Positions 48,431 to 59,934 are shown, counted from the first letter of the stretch. The stretch: DNA of 64,000 nt from Zhengitettix transpicula (GCA_037074705.1 CM073590.1:53275895-53339894), one strand, 5' to 3'. Program-made: numbers and translations. The notes: a model not told the origin generated them from the sequence alone.

Positions 48431-49250
48431 TCATTTACTATATTATCACTGATATGATAACTATATTATCACTCCGTATTACTGCGACAAGGACGAGAAA
48501 AATAGTAACGGGAGTTGTCACAGTAGTTCCTCTGGACCGAAGACACGTGACTTCCATATTCCAATGTCATTTTCCGAAAGGCGGTTGCTTTTGGAGTCTA
48601 GCATTTGGAAGATTATTGTAAACATATTCGTTTGAGATGTCATAAAAGTTCATCCCTGCATTTGATAAGAGAAATTAAATTGTGTCCGACCCTGGACCTA
48701 GCGCGACTAACCGAGGGTTAAATATTTAAACAATATAGATGAACAAAATTAATTAGATTTAAATAACGGCAGTATTTTAAAGATTTATGTGATTCTGAAT
48801 TATTTGATTTGTATTACTTTGATCTATACTATTAAAATGATGTAAAACATTAAATCGGAGACCAGGAGACGCCAAACGTTACCTCGCGAAAGTATATTAG
48901 ACTAAAGAGAGAATAAGGAATCCCCGTTCTCTTTAGTTATCAAATTTAGTAATTTTGTCTATATGAAGGTGCTTATTGTGACACTTGGTGACAAAGAGAG
49001 ACACTTAAGCTTAAACAGCGAATATTTGGTTCAAGCAGCAGGGGTCGAGTTTTAGAACGTTTTCACAAATTATTTCCTGTATTTGTTAACTTCTTTAAGG
49101 ATAGAAGAGACCCTTACCTTGAACTAGAAGACCTTGATTGGATCCAGTATTTTTCATTTTTAGCCCAAAAGCTGAATGTATTAATTTGCAAATAGCAGTG
49201 TTTATTTACCTTCTTCAACCAAGCGGCGGAGAGGGGAGGGTCACTGTTGC
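48431..49250 (+). repeat. Leader repeat L, copy 3
   Basis: The first 370 bases match 31885-32250. The rest diverges (the GC-rich dyad tail is missing or unrecognisable here) and the MADF exon follows at 49314. A unique stretch at 48880-49200 interrupts the similarity. Confidence 0.6.
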
Positions 49251-49313
49251 TTCATGCCCTCATTGTGTATAGACGTGCATGTTGGTTATTCTCGTAGTAA
49301 TTTTATTGTTAAA

Positions 49314-52300
49314 ATGGCTGAAACTATTTTTGATAACGATAAATTCATTCCCTTAATTGAATTACATCCCGCTTTATGGGATAATAGTGATACAGATTTT
49401 GCGGATAAAATGAAGAGGGAAAATAAATGGAGAGTGCTGATGTGTATGATGTATGGTGATGAATTGGAGAACTGGAAGGTTAATAAGAAAAATGAGACTG
49501 GTAAGTTAATAAATTTATTATTTACGTACAAGATTAAGTAATTTTAAATTTAAGTAAAATGATGTAAAAGAATGCAGATATTTACAGATGATTCCAAATA
49601 ACATAAGTATTAAATATTTAAACAACATAAATGAACAAAATTAATAATATTGAAATAGAACCTGCAGCGTAGAAGGACATGCCCCCAAAATTAATGGAAG
49701 ATTTTTTATATGATGTGAGTAAAAACGCCTATGTATCCTGTGACTTGCTGGCCATAAAAGTTGGCACAAAGGTGACGGAGGCGTCCAGAAGAAATCGTGC
49801 ATCCAGGCAAAGGCAGAGGATTATGGGTAGAACCTTGCCTCAGGAACCTACGAACTCACTAAAATCCTGTAAGGTGAAGGTAGGACTGCGAAATTGTAAG
49901 ATCGATGCAGGTTGGCTGAGCCAACACCACGTGAAGAGGTTTCGCCGAAACGAAGGAATCTTAACTGGAAGGTGAACAAGCGACAAAACAGGCAGTTCAT
50001 ATCTACTACTTGGAGGAGGAAGTCTGGGAAGTGTAGGAGTGAAATGTAGCAATTTCTACATACAAATTCAAGAAGGAGGAAGTCTGGGAAGGGAGAAATA
50101 GTCGATGTGAAAGGTCTAATATACCGATTGGAGAGCAAGGTATTCTGACAGTGTAAAGGAGTAGAAGAGAAATATAAAGTTCAAATCAATCAATTGAAGG
50201 GAAAGAGGTCTGACAGATGAAAGATAAGAAGATGATAATAGACGCTGAAAATTATTACGTAGACGAGAGGAGGAAGCTTCCTACAGATTAAGAGATTTCT
50301 TGTGCAGTATTTCTGGCAACTCGACCAGTCTACCTGCTAGGGGCAGCTTCTAGACGACTGAAACAACGAACAGGTGTGTTTCTGTCTGCAACGAAAACAA
50401 TTAAGATTTCTGCCGCACTTATATGCCTACACCTTTATGTTTATGTTCAGAATATCATATTTCGCCCATTTAACGCATCAGTAATTTGTTTGAGTCTAGA
50501 ATGTAGTTGATTAAAGTAAATTATCTGAAATTTAAACACATGAATGAGTAAAGTAAAATTACCTAGATACAATTAATAGGACCCTGTTAAATTTTGTGAA
50601 CCCCTAATTAAATTAAATTTATAAACAATCTATTATGAATTTTAACTCCCCCCCAAGATTATTTGACAAGGTATATATTAATTATTTATGTTATTCTGAA
50701 TTATCTGTAAATATCTCCATTGTTTTGTATTCGTTTATTCGCAAATATATATCAAACCTTATAAAATGATGTAAAAAGTTAAGTCATAAACGATTGCCAC
50801 AGTAATTTATCTTCAAGAAAGTATTGCGCGAAATAATCTCGAATCATGGTAGGCCCCGTGCTGCCAGAATATCTAGGGGTTACTTTATTATTATTAATTA
50901 ATACAGTGTCGGATAAAGAATCTTGATTAGATTAGCCTTTTCTCACACAGACAAAGTTATCAAAAGTTAATTATGGATGCGTTTACAATGTCTACGGCCA
51001 TATCAATGTTGACATTTAATTTTTTGTGAAAAATTCTCCATTTGTTCGTCATAATGACAAATGAACAATAAACCTGCGTGTTCTTGACAGTCGAGAGTTG
51101 AAGAGTCTTTTAATCAGAGATAAATTTCTCTCACCTTATGGGTGAAACATTAAGTTCGTCAAATCAAATGCCTATCCCCAATAAAAACTAATGGCATTTT
51201 CGTGTCACTCTTCTCATGCATAAATGAAGGGTCTGGAATGTCGTCTCGTAGTTTTGTAATGAACAGTAAATACTTTGAAATAGAAGACTCGTTATTTTTT
51301 AGACATCCCCAATATTGGCATAAGTGAAACATCACAAATCGCTAAGAGTTGATTGGAGAAATAATTTTATAATTTTAAAATAAAGAGCCGCTCTTCAGTC
51401 GCTTGGGCAATGCGAATGTATTTGCAATCAACCGCTCCAATGCAGTTGGGGATGTCGGTTTTTTCCTGCAATCCTTGAGCGATATGCATCCATCTATCCT
51501 TCTTTGGCTGAGGAAAGAATTATTCTCTCAAGCAATGCCAAACGGCTATACAAACTTGCTGAATTATTCCACTGAATAGTGGAGATACCCATTCTGTAGG
51601 AGTAGTGTAAGTCCCTCATAGAACAGACAAGAGAAAGTTTTTTATAATTGAAAATAAAGTATTTTTTATATGACTTATATAGTTGGAAAATAATAAAAAA
51701 CTTTTAAAAATGTAAGAAATGCAATAAGTGGTTGATCCTTACCTATGGTCTAGACCATCCTAGCAAATAAAAATATTAATGGCACAGTATTTAAATATTT
51801 CAAATAGGGATAAGAAAAATTCTGAAATATTATTATCATTCCAGGAAAAGACATTCAAAAGAAATGGAAGAGTTTGCGCAATAGTTTTGCGAGAGAAGTT
51901 TTGAAACGGAAGAAACAGCGATCGGGTTCCGGTAGATCTTGGAGGACGTACATGTACTACCAACAACTGTCATTTTTGTTACCATCTATGAGACATCCCG
52001 AGTAAGTTATTTGATGGAACATTATTATTTAAATCACAATATGTGTAATTACTCATAATTTAAAACTTTTTTTTTGTTTTCGGTTCCTCCGAAAAGCATT
52101 CACTCAAGCTTGCCTTCAACAGAAGAAGAGGAAAATGAAAATACTAACATAGGTGTTGTAGATAATCCAGTTCCTGAACGACAGCACAAGAGGGAAAGAA
52201 GATCAAATCAAAGTCAATCGGATCACCTGGCCGAGGTCCTCTCAGAAAGCCTCAAGTGGAGACAACAGAAGGAGGACACTTTGGAGAAAGATCCAGACAG

Positions 52301-52643
52301 GCTTTTCTTGTTGTCTCTGTTGGAAGACTTCAAAGCAGTTCCTAACAACAAGAAAGCTAATGTCAAAATTGCGATGATCAAGGTTATTGACGATGCTAAA
52401 ATCGAGCAGCCGAATCACCCAACTCCAATTCTCATTCATCAATCATCTATTCCTCCATCTTTTAGCGGCAAGAATGATGAAAGCATGAGCTATTATGAAG
52501 AGCAATATGATTCTGAAAATCATTCGTCTCCTACACAGGATCATTCCCAACATCTACATATCAAAATCCCAAAAATTGAATCAACTTCTCCCTTAGAGTC
52601 CCCTAATTATTGTTTGTCGGATGATTCAATTGAATTATACTAA
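49314..52643 (+). CDS. MADF-BESS domain protein, complete 3-exon gene
   Basis: Exons 49314-49500, 51845-52001 and 52097-52643, with GT-AG introns in phases 1 and 2, give 296 residues. The MADF domain (about 7-110) spans exons 1-2: FIPLIELHPALWD, MKRENKWRVL, KKWKSLRNSFAREV, then WRTYMYYQQLSFLLPSM. A basic patch (RQHKRERRS, about 143-151) may be a nuclear signal. A BESS motif lies at about 180-213 (DPDRLFLLSLLEDFK...KIAMIKVID), followed by an acidic/serine-rich tail. Family members (Adf-1, Dip3) bind DNA through MADF and use BESS for self-association and partner binding, so a sequence-specific nuclear regulator is expected. Intron 1 contains an antisense PIF/Harbinger transposase relic, whose transposons also encode Myb/MADF-like partners. 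No stops or frameshifts. It may be a host gene or a transposon accessory gene. Confidence 0.8.
49560..50670. other. Intron 1 sequence, unrecognised
   Basis: The start repeats the exon-1 trailing sequence seen at 45.2 kb (ATGAACAAAATTAATA). An ORF of 98 codons (49679-49975) and its antisense shadows (49840-50138) lie in a GC-richer, purine-rich stretch with a duplicated GGAGGAAGTCTGGGAAG (50017 and 50077). No recognisable protein. Confidence 0.35.
50675..50800 (+). repeat. Leader repeat L, copy 4 (fragment)
   Basis: TTATGTTATTCTGAATTATC, TTTTGTATTCGTTTATTCGC and CCTTATAAAATGATGTAAAA match copies 1-3. No MADF exon follows directly. Confidence 0.55.
50945..51640 (-). pseudogene. PIF/Harbinger transposase (HARBI1-like) relic
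   Basis: On the minus strand, from 51620 downward, in shifting frames: LHYSYRMGISTI (family 'LHY.FRMG.ST'), then KKDRWMHIAQGLQEKTDIPN, CIGAVDCKYIRIAQ (family 'NCIGA(V/I)DGKH(I/V)', first catalytic aspartate), FDLTNLMFHP.GERNLS, FNSRLSRTRRFI (family 'FN.RLSRARR.(I/V)E') and NKWRIFHKKLNVNIDMAVDI then VNASII (C-terminal 'RWR(I/V)..' helix). Several stops; at least two frameshifts. It lies antisense within intron 1 of the MADF-BESS gene. Confidence 0.8.
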
Positions 52644-53420
52644 GTACTACACACTTGTATGCCATGAATAGACATTATTTTAGTACAATGTATTGTGATA
52701 TTCACAATTACAATATTAAACTTTATGAAATAATTTTAAAAAATTAATGTTAATTTTTATAAAATTGATTATAGCACAATAATATACCTATGTTCGCTGT
52801 TAATTAGTGATATTCACTTTTAATAAGTTAAATAAATCTAATCTTAATATTAAAATGTCAGAAAATAAATAAATAGATTTTAATTAAATTTTATTTAATT
52901 CGTGATTTATTAATATTATTTTCAAACCTTTATTCCCAATAGTTAAATTCAAAGTTTGTTTAATTATCTTGTACTTAATTGGGTTCATTATTCAATTACA
53001 GTTTTCGCACAAATATTTGCAATATTTGCCCTTTTCAAACTTGTATAGAATTGCCAAATTGCAATACTAAATTTAAATAAAATGTTATAACATTCAAACA
53101 ATAATTTCTTTTGAATTAAATAATTATGATTCGCAAAATTTTATACATCAAAATTCAAAACAAATTATGCTATTATTGTTGTAACTTGAATAAAATGAAA
53201 ACTTGTTACTTTAGACTGAAGTTATGTATTAATTAATTAAGTATTACGGAAATTTTGCGATTCAAAATATGCAATTGCTCACATGATGAAATAATAATGT
53301 AAAGGTTTCCATAACTTTACTAAAACTTAGCTTTCTTGGGGTGAAATATTCTTCTTTCTAGGGGAATCCTGTTTCTGAATATAACTCTGTACCTTATCTA
53401 AAAGTTCTTCAATTGTTTAT
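51745..53420 (+). repeat. Segmental duplication, unit 1 (exon 2-3 module)
   Basis: From TACCTATGGTCT through exons 2-3 and about 0.75 kb of 3' flank (CATCAAAATTCAAAACAAAT, CTGTACCTTxTCTAA) this matches 58150-59930. Coding parts are much better conserved than flanks. Exon lengths (157 and 547 coding bases) are identical in both units. Confidence 0.8.
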
Positions 53421-53639
53421 CAGCTCACCCGAAAATAATTGAAAAATTTCGTGAAGTCATCATTTTTTCTTTGAACAACAAAATGAATACACCATTTTGT
53501 TCACGTCCTTGATTTACGTGATGTATCTACAGTTTCCTTTTTCTTTCTCGGAATTCCTAGCCAAATAACATACAGATAATGCCTCCAAATCATCCATTTT
53601 TTTCTTTAATTAATAAGGAAACTGTTGACTGGGAGGCTG

Positions 53640-53790
53640 ACGAAATGAGAATAGTCGCGTGAGAGTGTTTTGGGATTGAGAGACGAGGTAACAAAGCGCC
53701 AGGCGACTGCGCCCTTTTTTTTTATCGCCGACGTGAAACGAAGACATGACTCGCAGACACGGAATCGCCGTGTGAAAGGGGACATAGACG
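53640..53790 (+). repeat. Leader repeat L, copy 5 (GC-rich tail)
   Basis: CGCGTGAGAGTGTT, GGCGACTGCGCCC, ATCGCCGACGTGAAACG and the dyad CACGGAATCGCCGTG at 53758-53772, followed by TGAAAGGGG and ACATAGACGTAC. The last matches the start region of the MADF exon at 49.27 kb (ATAGACGTGCAT). It lies upstream of the second exon 2-3 module, but no MADF first exon is found between. Confidence 0.6.
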
Positions 53791-55600
53791 TACTTCAGAT
53801 AGTTCGAACCATAAAATATTTGGCGTATAAGCAGATAAATGGCCAATGCCATGTAAATTGGCCGCTAAGAATTAGCAAAATCACTACAATTTAACAATAA
53901 TTTTCGTGGTAGAAAGTTATATAACAATGCAAATACAATATTTACTAATGATGTTAATTTCACATCAAAAACTCCGTGTGTTGGCAGCGGTAAAAAAGTA
54001 CTACCACGAGTTGTTGAAGCATGTAGTTTTCCACGGATTTAAAACAATTCCATAAGTAATGTTTAATGTAACATTACAGCCATCTGTTGATAGCAGACAC
54101 AAACTACAAATACAAGTTGTGTTATGAGTATTAAAAAGTTTCCTAACCTAACAGACTTGCTTACGGGAGATAAATACTGAGCCCTAATTGAATACTTAGT
54201 AAAAGTGGGAGGAGGAGCATGTGTTGTAGGGCCTGACTTAAATCTCGTAATTACTTATCTTCCTGAGGTTATACATCAAAATTCATATGAGCATATGTGA
54301 ATATACTTTGTTTTTTGTATAATATTTATTAACTATTTTTTTTTACAAAAATGGCTAATAATTCTAAGGCTCTTGTACAGTAGAAGGAAATTAATACTAA
54401 ATGTTAAAACTTTCAATGTTTATGCAATAGTCAGTTGCATTGAAGAATTTGTAACAACTGATAAATAATAATGTGCCCACAAAGAACATTGGATGTCACC
54501 AAATGAGATTAATTTACATATTCTTTGTAAATAATCTCCTTAAACATAAAGTTCTCACTACTATGAAGAATATCAATTGAAATAATCTTTTAAATCACAG
54601 CCTCACACATATTAGACGTAAACACAGAAGTTTTATAGACCAAATACTAAGGAGACAATCATTGATAGTATTCTTATTAGTTTAAAGTTTTGTTCTAAAT
54701 TATATAAGTAAACTTAATGCTAGTTCAATAAGCCGAGTTCAATGTTGATTTTTGAGTTCCATCTAACTTCGAGAGCACCGAGCTAAGCGATCTCCTTGTG
54801 CCTTTCAAAATATCAGTAACAACTACCAACATAACATGGCCAACACCTGGGGGAGGCACTTGTATTGTCACTTGCTATGAAACACTACTAAATCGCTAAG
54901 TCATTGGTACTGTTGTGTCGGGTCACTCAGCAATACTAATGAGGTCTACAATTCTAGATCTTAGCAAACCTCTACATACAGCCAAAGCATACTACGTCAG
55001 TGATATCAATGAGTAAACAATGAGATATTTTATCTGCGAGCTGTCCAGGATAAGTTGGAAGTATCTGTGCCAAAATTATCATGTTATTTAGTGTCTAATG
55101 AAAAATTTCCAAGGTCGTTAATGACACATTTCCTTTTAAGGCCAGGAAGTATAAAAATGCTTCTCTTAAAGTGAACAAGTAATTAGTAAATAAATCATTA
55201 AGGTTTAGGGTAGTTGTGCCACGTGGTGTACAACTTACACTACCACAGACTTGGCCTCTCTGTATGTCAAGCTCAGAAATTAATTTAGTAGGTTAGCTAT
55301 AAAATGTAGAATACAACATAATGACAAAATAATTAACAAAGTGAACGTAATGTGGTATCTGATCAGAAAACAGAATCATGAAAATGTTTGGCAGTGCCAC
55401 TAATCTCTGCTCACGACTTTAGTAGGTTCTTCATACACAATATTAATGCAATCCAACATAATGTCTCTTCCAACACGAAACAAAAACAACTCTACTTTCT
55501 ACACTATTTAAGTTTTTTTTGTTTTTGTTTTTTTCTTAAAAACTTTTATCTTTTGATTATACAGTTTGGTTAATAAAATTTACAAGTATTTACAAAAAGT
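53791..55600. other. No recognisable gene
   Basis: AT-rich. I searched specifically for a MADF first exon here and found none. No other recognisable proteins. Confidence 0.4.
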
Positions 55601-56520
55601 ATGTGTAAATAATTCATATGGTAGCTTGTGTAGGTGGAGAGTCCTGTGACTTTCCAGGCCTTGAGTTCTTGATTTGTTGTTCTGAGGGGTTTGGGGTGGA
55701 AGATGGGATGTGTGTTTACTGGAATATTAATTGGGGAAGGTTGCATACATTGTTAGGTTATGAGGGTTCGCTGGTGATGTTGAATTATATGGGATGGATG
55801 GAATGGGTGGGTGGGGTCTGCGAGTATGAGGATGAGGTGGGTTAGGAAGTGCCAGAGTGTTCTGGGGGAAGGGATAGGGTGTTTTCTCTTGAGGCGACGT
55901 GCGTGTGGGGGTGGGGGAGGCTTGCTATGGAATTGCTGGATCGTGGTGTTAGAATGGTTGAGGGTGCTTTTGATTAAGGAGGTTACGGATTTGGTGATTA
56001 TTGAGTTGACTTGGGGAAGTTTAATGTTGTGGTGGATGATGGAATTTCTGAGGTACCAGGGAGAGTTAGTGATGCTGCGAAGGATTATGTTTTGTTTGGT
56101 TTGGATTTTAGCTGAATGGGGTTCGGCTGTTGCTCCCCATATGGATGAGGCGTATGATCAGGTGGGTTGAATTATGGAGAGATATACTAGGCGTTTTGTG
56201 CTGAGGACGAGTGGGGATTTTCTGTTTAGGAGAGGATATAAAGTTCTAAATTTAGGGTTAATTTTAGAGAGGAGGTGTTTAATGTGGGGTTTCCAAGAGA
56301 GTTTTGAATCGAAGAGGAGTCCTAGGTAGGTGGTTTCTGTTTTGGTAGGTATTTCGGCGTTGTTTAAATAGAGGGGGATGTGCGGAGGAGGATTTTTGGA
56401 TAGTGTGAATGGGACAATTACTAATTTGGTGGGATTTATGCTGATTCGCCACTGTTTGGACCAGTCACTATTTGAGTGAGTCAGAAATCTCCTTGCATAC
56501 ACAGTTTAATTCTGTTTATA
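55600..56520 (-). pseudogene. Jockey-type LINE ORF2 C-terminal fragment
   Basis: Bases 56502-56158 encode 114 codons: WSKQWRISINPTKLVIVPFT, IPLYLNNAEIP, TTYLGLLFDSKLSWKPHIKH and LYPLLNRKSPLVLSTKRLVY. This is the end of the reverse-transcriptase/thumb region of jockey-like elements ('W.IKIN..KT', 'YLG..LD..L.W..HI', 'LY.LL.R.S'). Beyond a stop at 56158 the C-terminal part continues in decayed form (YGAPIWGA-like, then a proline/histidine-rich tail) to about 55620. It is 5'-truncated, as is usual for LINE insertions, and less decayed than the LINE at 42.3 kb. Confidence 0.75.
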
Positions 56521-56980
56521 AAGTGGGTAACGTAGTTATATTACTCTTTTTGTAAAATTACAATACAATGTATTCAAGGAAAAAAGATTAAAACCGTCAA
56601 TCGATATTTGACTTTTTTTAAAAATGTTAACATCAGTTATTTATTATTTAACCCGTTTTCAATGCAGAGCTACTTGGATTATAATCAATATAATATTTTT
56701 ATGCACATTTAAACACTTTTCCATTGCTATTTTTAAATATCCATTACATATCTGCAGCACATGGTTTTGAACTTGAGTTGAATACGTGCCTACTTTTACT
56801 AAGCAATCAATCAGGCAGGACTCAGTATTTATCTCCATAAAAAAGTCTGTTAGGTTTCGAAATTTCGCGTTAAGAGTAACCTCCAATTTTATTTACCGCG
56901 GTTTTTACGTGATATGTTTAATATAATAATTCTTATATTAATATAATAAGTTATTTAAATAAATATTTTCATCATAATAT
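56521..56980. other. No recognisable gene
   Basis: AT-rich spacer; a 75-codon minus ORF (56659-56886) has no recognisable features. Confidence 0.3.
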
Positions 56981-57111
56981 TTGCTCCCCCACCACAAATC
57001 AACTGATTCTTTGGAGGTATTTGTCTACGGTCACTTGAAAATTTTTTGTTCAGGAAAATTAATTTTGACAAATACCTCCAAAGAATCAGTTGATTTGTGG
57101 TGGGGGAGCAA
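56981..57111. repeat. Perfect 45-bp inverted repeat, 41-base spacer
   Basis: 56981-57025 (TTGCTCCCCCACCACAAATC through TTTGGAGGTATTTGTC) is exactly the reverse complement of 57067-57111. There is no mismatch in 45 bases, in contrast with the diverged state of every other inverted repeat in the window. Confidence 0.95.
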
Positions 57112-58034
57112 TAACCGGGAAAATACCTGTAGTTAACAAAAAATACAGGTATGGGCGCGTAGTTTGCCTTTCGGGTACATTATTAAACGTTTCTATAATT
57201 GTAGGAGTGGTTCTAAGTGTATTCAAAGTTTAGATTCAAGGTTTATAACTGTATGAGTGTCAATTTTCCTTAATTAGAGCAAGTTTTCTGTTCGCTTGTT
57301 AAAAAACGACATCCCTACGCAGCTTACGCATTCAGGCTACTTCCTATATAGAAATATTAAAAGGGCGAAATACAGAGTGTCCTTTTCGGATATTATCTGC
57401 AGATAGTGGGGGGACTAAAGATAAAAATTGTGGAATAGCGAGTATTCTCAAATTTCGTGTGACGTCATAACGTACATTATTTGGATTTGATCGACAGATA
57501 TATGTTTCAGTTTTCATGACTTAAATTTTGTATTGCTTTGGGCAGTAATATTTGAGTGACGTCTTCACATTATCGCCTTGTTTTGCGAAAACGGCGGTAA
57601 CTACATGAGTGACTTCATAACTTTAAATTGTGATGGGAAGATGCTGACGTGGATGTCTTAGTACGTTAGTAGTGACGTCATACTCGGTGTCAAAAAATCA
57701 ACCTGGCGATCAAAAAATCTTATCTCAACTGAAATAATAATATGTGTAAGCTGATTTTCAAGGTTTTTAAGTGTTAAATGAAGGAAACATATTTTTTGGG
57801 GGCCGCAGTTTAATTGGTGTCACACATATATTGTATATAACTCCGTAATAAAGAGAAAAATGTGCAAAATTATTTTTAAATGAGTCTTAGAATCATGAAT
57901 ACTATTCATAAACGAATGAAATTTATTTAATTTCGCAATTTGTACAAACTATAGTAAACGCCATATAATGTTCTTATTCTATTTTACATATAATACAGCT
58001 GGAAAAAATTAATTTTAATACTTTTGGAATGAGC
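57112..58034. other. No recognisable gene
   Basis: Contains several GTGACGTCATA/ACGTCATAAC motifs (57460, 57558, 57672), that is, repeated TGACGTCA-like palindromes. No ORF. Confidence 0.35.
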
Positions 58035-58037
58035 TCA

Positions 58038-58075
<38 letters not shown>
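58038..58075. repeat. (TA)n microsatellite
   Basis: About 18 uninterrupted TA copies, shortly upstream of the second MADF-BESS module. It produces a spurious ORF. Confidence 0.95.
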
Positions 58076-58079
<4 letters not shown>

Positions 58080-58254
58080 TTTTTGTGCGGACCATTAAAA
58101 TTGCGTCACCGACCACCAGTTGTTTGTCCACGGATCACCTGTTGTCGACCTATGGTCTGGGCCGTACTCGTAAATAAAAATAATAATGTCAATGTATTTA
58201 AATATTTCAAATAACGAAAATAAAATGTTTGAAATATTATTATTGTCATTCCAG

Positions 58255-59050
58255 GAAAAGAACTTCAAAAGAAATGGAAGAGTTTGCGCAATAGTTTTGC
58301 GAGAGAAGTTTCGAAAAGGAAGAAACGGTCCTCGGGTTCGGGTAGATCTTGGAGGACGTACATGTACTACGAACAACTGTCATTTTTGTTACCATCTATG
58401 AGACACCCCGAGTAAGTTATTTGAAGGAGCAATATTCTTTAAAGGTAGTATGTGTGTAGATACTCATAATTATTCTTTTTTTGTTTTCCGTTCCCTCGAA
58501 AAGCGTTCACACAAGCATCCCCTCAGTAGAAGAAGAGGAAAATGAAAATTCCAATGTAAGTGTTGTAGATACTCCAGTTCCTGAACGGCAACACACGAGG
58601 AAAAGAAGATCTTATCAAAGTCAATCGGATCACCTGGCCGAGGTCCTCTCAGAAAGCCTCAATTGGAGACAACAGAAGGAGGACACTTTGGAGAAAGATC
58701 CAGACAGGCTTTTCTTGTTGTCTCTGTTGGAGGAACTCAAAGCGGTTCCTAACAACAAGAAAGCTAATGTCAAAATTGCGATGATAAAGGTTATTGACGA
58801 TGCTAGAAACGAGGAACCAAATCGCCCACCTCCAATTCTCATTCCTCAATCGTCTCTTGCTCCAACTTTTAGCGGCAGGAATGATGAAAGCACGAGCTAT
58901 TATGAAGAGCAATATGATTCTGAAAAACATTCCTCTCCTACAGAAGATAATTCCCAACTTATGCATGGCAAAATCCCAAAAATTGAATCAACTTCCCCCT
59001 TAGAGACTCCCAATTATTGTTTGTCCGATGATTCAATTGATTTATACTAA
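58255..59050 (+). CDS. MADF-BESS exon 2-3 module, second copy, no first exon
   Basis: Exons 58255-58411 and 58504-59050 mirror 51845-52001 and 52097-52643 in length, phase and splice sites. They encode the second half of MADF (GKELQKKWKSLRNSFAREV, then YEQLSFLLPSMRHP) and the BESS protein part (DPDRLFLLSLLEELK..KIAMIKVID) with the same acidic, serine-rich end. No stop or frameshift has accumulated, and substitutions are concentrated outside the two domains and in the flanks. No MADF first exon lies between 52.6 and 58.25 kb. The copy is therefore a partial duplicate, or is spliced to an upstream first exon (45630 or 49314), or starts outside my recognition. Confidence 0.7.
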
Positions 59051-59934
59051 GTACTACATATTTATATGCCACGAATAGACATTATTTTAGTAAAATGTAT
59101 TGTGGGTTACATAACGAAAATATTGCTTATTAAAATTATTTTAAAATTAATTATAGCACAAGAATCGTTCTATGTTAGGCTGCAATATTATTCAATTTTA
59201 CTAAGTTAAATACAATTTTATAATGTCAGAAAATGATTTGATTTTAATTAAATTTTATTGAAATAGGGAATTATTAATTTTTTCAAATTGCAAAATCAGT
59301 TTACTTATTTTACTGAATTGGGTAAATAGTCTATTACAAATATTTGCCAGTTTCAAACGTTCGTTAATAATTACCAAATTATATTAAATTTTAAGCAAAT
59401 ACTATAACATTTAAAACTAAACACTAATTCCTCTTCAATTAATTATATATTTCAGTTATTTCTAAACTCAAGGCACTGAAATGATTAAACATAAATTTTT
59501 AAAAAAATCATTTTGACAAAATATATTAAAAATGCTTTAATATGAAACAATTACAATCAATGACCAAATAAATTATGCATAATTTATCACGGCTAAATAG
59601 AATGTTTTATTTATGAGATAACTTTTTTCTCAGGGTCGTCTAAATACGGTAGATTAAATGAGCCTCGTCGTACTGTGAACCTATTGACACAATTACGAAA
59701 CATAAATTCACCAGTTCAAATATAAATTATTATGAATTCACAAAATTTTGTACATCAAAATTCAAAACAAATTATGTTATTAATTATTTATGTAAATTGA
59801 ATGAAATGATAAAATTATTACTACAGAAACATTGGACTAAAATTATTAATTAATTTAGTATAACGGAATGCAATTCCTTCTAGGAAAATCCTCTTTCTGC
59901 ATAGAGCTTCGTACCTTTTCTAACCGATTGAATT

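Noticed and set aside
58029..58214. 61-codon ORF before the second MADF-BESS module
   Set aside because: Considered as a replacement first exon, but it is mostly a (TA)n translation and carries no MADF residues.
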